A stretch of 64,000 bases of DNA from Verrucomicrobiota bacterium (GTDB lineage: Bacteria > Verrucomicrobiota > Verrucomicrobiia > Limisphaerales > JACRJZ01). The position numbers were made by a program, and so were the translations under genes. The stretch is from the NCBI GenBank assembly GCA_016219875.1, contig JACRJZ010000163.1:30222-94221 (forward strand), in the 5' to 3' direction. Below the pieces are notes generated by a model. That model saw nothing but the letters and a program-made list of their open reading frames with translations. It was not told where the DNA came from and did no database searches. Of the stretch, positions 61,652 to 64,000 are shown one piece after another (the first letter of the stretch is position 1; each line of letters starts with the position of its first letter).

Positions 61652-62206
61652 TCAACCGCCGGACGCACCGCTGAACTGGTCTTCCTTGTTCTTGAAGAAC
61701 AGATTGAAGGTCGTCATCGAGCCGTAGCAGCGCGTGATGTACTGCTGCATCTCGACCTTCTCCACGTCACTCAGCTTGTCGTGGCCGTTGATCTTCTGCT
61801 CCAAGACGCGAAGGTTGTTCCGCATCATGACGATCTTGTGGAAGAACACCTCGAGCGGGACCTCCTTGGTCTGGAGCGTGGGATCGGCGGGATGCAGGAC
61901 CATCCGGCCATTGAACCAGCGCACGGCCAGTTCAGAAACCACAAGGTCCGGCCTTTCCAAGCCGAGGCTTCTCACCACCGTCTGGGCCGTTTGTTCGATG
62001 AACTGCGCCAGCGGCACGTCGAGGCCGCTCACGGCGGCCTGGGCTTCGGCTGGCTCAAGGCCCGCCATTTCCGGCGCCACGGTCCTCACGCCATCGGCGA
62101 AGCGGACCTCAGCGGTCTGTTCCCCGATCGACTTGACCGTGCCGGCTCCGTATTGCGGATGGCGGACCTTCATCCCGATGTGAAGGGCTTCGATCTTCAT
62201 GGCCAA
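61652..62206 (-). CDS. Conserved-looking protein of unknown function with N-terminal SH3-like segment
   Basis: A 184-residue protein. GMKVRHPQYGAGTVKSIGEQ then TAEVRFADGVRTV resembles the short SH3-like fold of CarD/DUF3553-type proteins. The remaining part, with LVVSELAVRWFNGRMVLHPA, VFFHKIVMMRNNLRVLEQKI and SDVEKVEMQQYITRCYGSMT, is helical and not recognised. Two possible starts (62206 and 62200) are six bases apart. It is co-directional with the DUF4404 gene. Confidence 0.65.
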   Translation of the reverse strand: MAMKIEALHIGMKVRHPQYGAGTVKSIGEQTAEVRFADGVRTVAPEMAGLEPAEAQAAVSGLDVPLAQFIEQTAQTVVRSLGLERPDLVVSELAVRWFNGRMVLHPADPTLQTKEVPLEVFFHKIVMMRNNLRVLEQKINGHDKLSDVEKVEMQQYITRCYGSMTTFNLFFKNKEDQFSGASGG

Positions 62207-62534
62207 AGTGTTTCACATCGCCGGCTGGCTGTAAACGGGCGAATCCCGGCCCAGCGGTCGTGAAGAGAACGGTAGGCGAAGTTGGACCGCAGTTCATTGG
62301 GCGAGAGCCGGAATCAGGCATCGCTCTTTCGAGACGTCGCCACGCGAGTAGTTCAGCCTAAACCCGGCAGTTGGGAGCCACCGATAGCACAGTTGGCACA
62401 GACTCAAAACGGTTGGAGCGAAGCCAGGCTGTTCACTTGCATGGTGCGCTCTCAAGAGTTGGTTCACCTCTTCAAGTCCTTTCATCGGTGCCATCCGTGT
62501 CATCTGTGGCCCACTCCAACTGCTCCGTTTAGGC
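62207..62534. other. 328-base gap with single-arm repeats
   Basis: Contains the 22-base unit ttcagcctaaacccggcagt at 62352-62373 that recurs at 39131-39152 (two mismatches), and a stretch tcggtgccatccgtgtcatc at about 62485-62504 that resembles another dispersed repeat. No gene was recognised. Confidence 0.55.
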
Positions 62535-63149
62535 TCAACGGTTTCTCATTGGCTCGCCGGCCAGCGCGCGCTGGTAGTCTTCCGGCGTGTCCAGATCGTC
62601 CAACACGGCGGCGTCAGGGACGCTCACTTCCAGCACGGCGTCTGGATGCGCTTGAAGCAAGCCGCGCAGGCCCACGCGCTCGTGGCCGGTCAGGAGTTCG
62701 TCCCGATAGCAGGTGGAGAGGAGCAACGGATGGCCGCGCGCGCCGTGGAATACCGGCACCACGAGGCGTGCGCGAGTTCGCGCAAAGGCGTCCAGCATCG
62801 CGCTCACGACTTGCGCCGACAGCGCCGGTTGGTCGCCCAAGACCACAAGCACCGCGTCCGCCTCGGCGGGCATAGCGCGCAAACCGCAGCGCACGGAGCT
62901 GAGCATGTCGTCTTCGACCGCGGGGTTGGGGACGAAGTTCACCCGCCGCCCGGCCAGCGCCTGTTTGATGCCGTCCGCATCAGCGCCGACAACCAGGAAG
63001 ACTTCCCGGAGCGGACAGCGCAACAGCGTGTCCACGACGCGGGCGATGACGGGCTGGCCACCCAGCGGCAGCAAGAGCTTCTGTGTGCCCATGCGGCGGG
63101 AGCGTCCGGCGGCGAGGACGAGGGCGCAGATCATGGACGGCTCAGCCAT
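62535..63149 (-). CDS. MocA-like molybdenum cofactor nucleotidyltransferase (MobA-like NTP transferase)
   Basis: A 204-residue protein starting MAEPSMICALVLAAGRSRRM. The nucleotide-binding motif LAAGRSRRMGTQKLLLPLGG near the N-terminus, VFLVVGADADGI, DDMLSSVRCGLRA, VLVVLGDQPALS (D-Q-P) and VPVFHGARGHPLLLS are family motifs of MocA/MobA-like transferases, which attach CMP or GMP to molybdopterin. The next gene upstream is of the XdhC/CoxI type, which also serves molybdenum hydroxylases, so a shared role in making an aldehyde/xanthine-type molybdoenzyme is plausible. Starts at 63149 and 63134 are both possible; the frame further upstream reads repeat DNA. Confidence 0.85.
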   Translation of the reverse strand: MAEPSMICALVLAAGRSRRMGTQKLLLPLGGQPVIARVVDTLLRCPLREVFLVVGADADGIKQALAGRRVNFVPNPAVEDDMLSSVRCGLRAMPAEADAVLVVLGDQPALSAQVVSAMLDAFARTRARLVVPVFHGARGHPLLLSTCYRDELLTGHERVGLRGLLQAHPDAVLEVSVPDAAVLDDLDTPEDYQRALAGEPMRNR

Positions 63150-63157
63150 GCAGTTGA

Positions 63158-63287
63158 AGAACCACGAAATACACGAAATACACGAAAGCCAGAGGTCCAC
63201 AAGAACCAGACGGCGCAGCCTCTTTATGATGGAACCGCGGCTTTCCAACGCCCTCTCGTTTCGTGTGATTGGTGTATTTCGTGGTGA
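63158..63287. repeat. Inverted repeat of the ACCACGAAATACACGAAA family, copy 2
   Basis: The left arm at 63158-63188 (gaagaaccacgaaatacacg...) and the right arm at about 63253-63286 (...ggtgtatttcgtggtgag) are imperfect reverse complements. The element fills the gap between the MocA-like and XdhC-like genes and runs into the frame upstream of the former. Confidence 0.85.
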
Positions 63288-63305
63288 GTACGGAATTGGG
63301 GCGGT

Positions 63306-64000
63306 TCAAGAACACGGCATCCGCGTTGCCGCCCCTTTGCGGCGGACAGTGATGAGTTGGGCGACGATGCTTGTGGCAATCTCCGGCACCGTGACTGCGC
63401 CGATGTCCAAGCCGATCGGCGCGTACACACGGTCGAATTCCTCGGCGGTGGCGCGGCCTGACTCGATGAATTCCTTGCGCACCAGCACCACTTTGCGCCG
63501 GCTGCCGATCATGCCGAGGTAGGCGGTGGGCTTGCGCAGGCACGCCGCCAGCGCCGCGGCGTCGTGCTGGTGCCCGCGCGTGACGAGGACCACGAAGATG
63601 TCGTCACCGGAAGAAAACTTGGCCACCGCGTCCACCACCTCGCCGCACAAAGTCGTCGTGCCTTCCGGGAACAGTTCGGGGCGGGTGAACTCTGGGCGGT
63701 CATCCAGCACCACAATTTCAAAGCCGACCACGCTGGCTTGCCATGCGACGGCCTGCCCGACGTGGCCGCCGCCGACGATGAGCAGTTGCGGCTTGGGCAC
63801 CAGCGGTTCGACGAGCGCCTCGGCGCGCTCGGCGGGAGACGGAAGTTCCTGGACGAAGTGGCCGGCTTCCTCGGAGCGCAGCACGGCGAGGATTTTATCT
63901 CCGCCCGGGAACCCGGCCTGTGGAGACAACGGCAAGAGTTCATCGGCGTCGCGGCGTCTCGGCAGAGCGTCGCCATCTTCACGGGCAACAAGGAAGTCAG
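63306..64000 (-). CDS. XdhC/CoxI-family protein, C-terminal part (cut by window edge)
   Basis: The frame is open to the window edge and gives about 231 residues. PQLLIVGGGHVGQAVAWQAS is the Rossmann nucleotide-binding loop of the XdhC C-terminal domain; FEIVVLDDRPEFTRPELFPE, VLVTRGHQHDAAALAACLRK and YLGMIGSRRKVVLVRKEFIE follow, all family blocks. XdhC proteins bind molybdenum cofactor and insert the sulfurated form into xanthine dehydrogenase-type enzymes. The visible N-terminal segment LVAREDGDALPRRRDADEL is a translated repeat arm. The N-terminal domain lies outside the window. Confidence 0.85.
   Translation of the reverse strand, partial: DFLVAREDGDALPRRRDADELLPLSPQAGFPGGDKILAVLRSEEAGHFVQELPSPAERAEALVEPLVPKPQLLIVGGGHVGQAVAWQASVVGFEIVVLDDRPEFTRPELFPEGTTTLCGEVVDAVAKFSSGDDIFVVLVTRGHQHDAAALAACLRKPTAYLGMIGSRRKVVLVRKEFIESGRATAEEFDRVYAPIGLDIGAVTVPEIATSIVAQLITVRRKGAATRMPCS
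63949..63973. repeat. Single arm of the GTAGCGGCGTCTCGGCAGAG family inside the XdhC-like gene
   Basis: The sequence gcggcgtctcggcagagcgt matches the family arm with a few changes and lies in frame in the partial XdhC-like gene. No second arm is visible before the window ends; one could lie just beyond it. Confidence 0.7.

Overview
The window is about 64 kb of GC-rich bacterial chromosome that looks like a member of the Verrucomicrobiota, probably a soil or freshwater relative of the Limisphaerales/Pedosphaera group. This is an inference. It rests on very large secreted proteins built from CARDB, Calx-beta-like, LamG, lamin-tail and CotH-type modules that end in a Verrucomicrobia-style C-terminal beta domain, a hydrazine-synthase-alpha-like multihaem protein, a DUF5060 glycoside hydrolase, a SUMF1-domain secreted protein, BrnT/BrnA and PIN toxin-antitoxin pairs, and an unusual density of palindromic dispersed repeats. 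No rRNA, tRNA, CRISPR array, prophage or transposase gene was recognised.

Layout. 0-5.2 kb: an Lrp/AsnC-type regulator (partial) diverges from an MnmD-like methyltransferase, a DUF362 protein, a WecB/TagA/CpsF glycosyltransferase and a PaaK/CapK-like adenylate-forming enzyme; the last two suggest the end of a polysaccharide locus. 5.2-9.3 kb: a PilT-type ATPase and a secreted glycosidase-like protein on the minus strand. 9.7-19.4 kb: a 3,238-residue secreted protein. 19.4-25.3 kb (minus): a beta-propeller/triple-CxxCH cytochrome-like protein, a secreted protein of unknown function with its anti-sigma/ECF sigma pair, and a retropepsin-like protein. 25.5-28.4 kb: a secreted PA14-like protein. 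28.5-30.5 kb (minus): a moxR gene separated from a decayed second moxR 3' end by brnTA. 30.6-34.9 kb: two secreted proteins, one a GH5-like hydrolase. 35-36.7 kb: a toxin-antitoxin island framed by permuted repeats. 37-43.4 kb (minus): a SUMF1 protein with a structured leader, a response regulator and haem-motif sensor kinase pair, and ilvN with a leader-peptide attenuator. 44-55.9 kb: a 3,953-residue secreted CotH/lamin-tail protein with a perfect terminator. 56-61 kb: a YidR-like (DUF3748) propeller, a sialidase-like protein, thiH, a metallophosphoesterase and thiS. 61.3-64 kb (minus): a DUF4404 protein, an unknown protein, a MocA-like nucleotidyltransferase and a partial XdhC/CoxI protein, the last two likely acting in molybdoenzyme maturation.

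Three things stand out. (1) A 20-codon leader peptide in which half the codons are Val or Leu, followed by an intrinsic terminator, lies upstream of ilvN: a classical branched-chain amino-acid attenuator. (2) Two structured leaders ending in intrinsic terminators precede secreted-protein genes, one with an upstream segment able to compete with the terminator stem. (3) At least ten inverted-repeat families lie in gaps, inside each other, and in frame inside conserved genes (YidR-like protein, cytochrome, 3,238-residue protein, XdhC), so they have become protein sequence. No RAYT/TnpA-REP transposase that could mobilise them is visible here.
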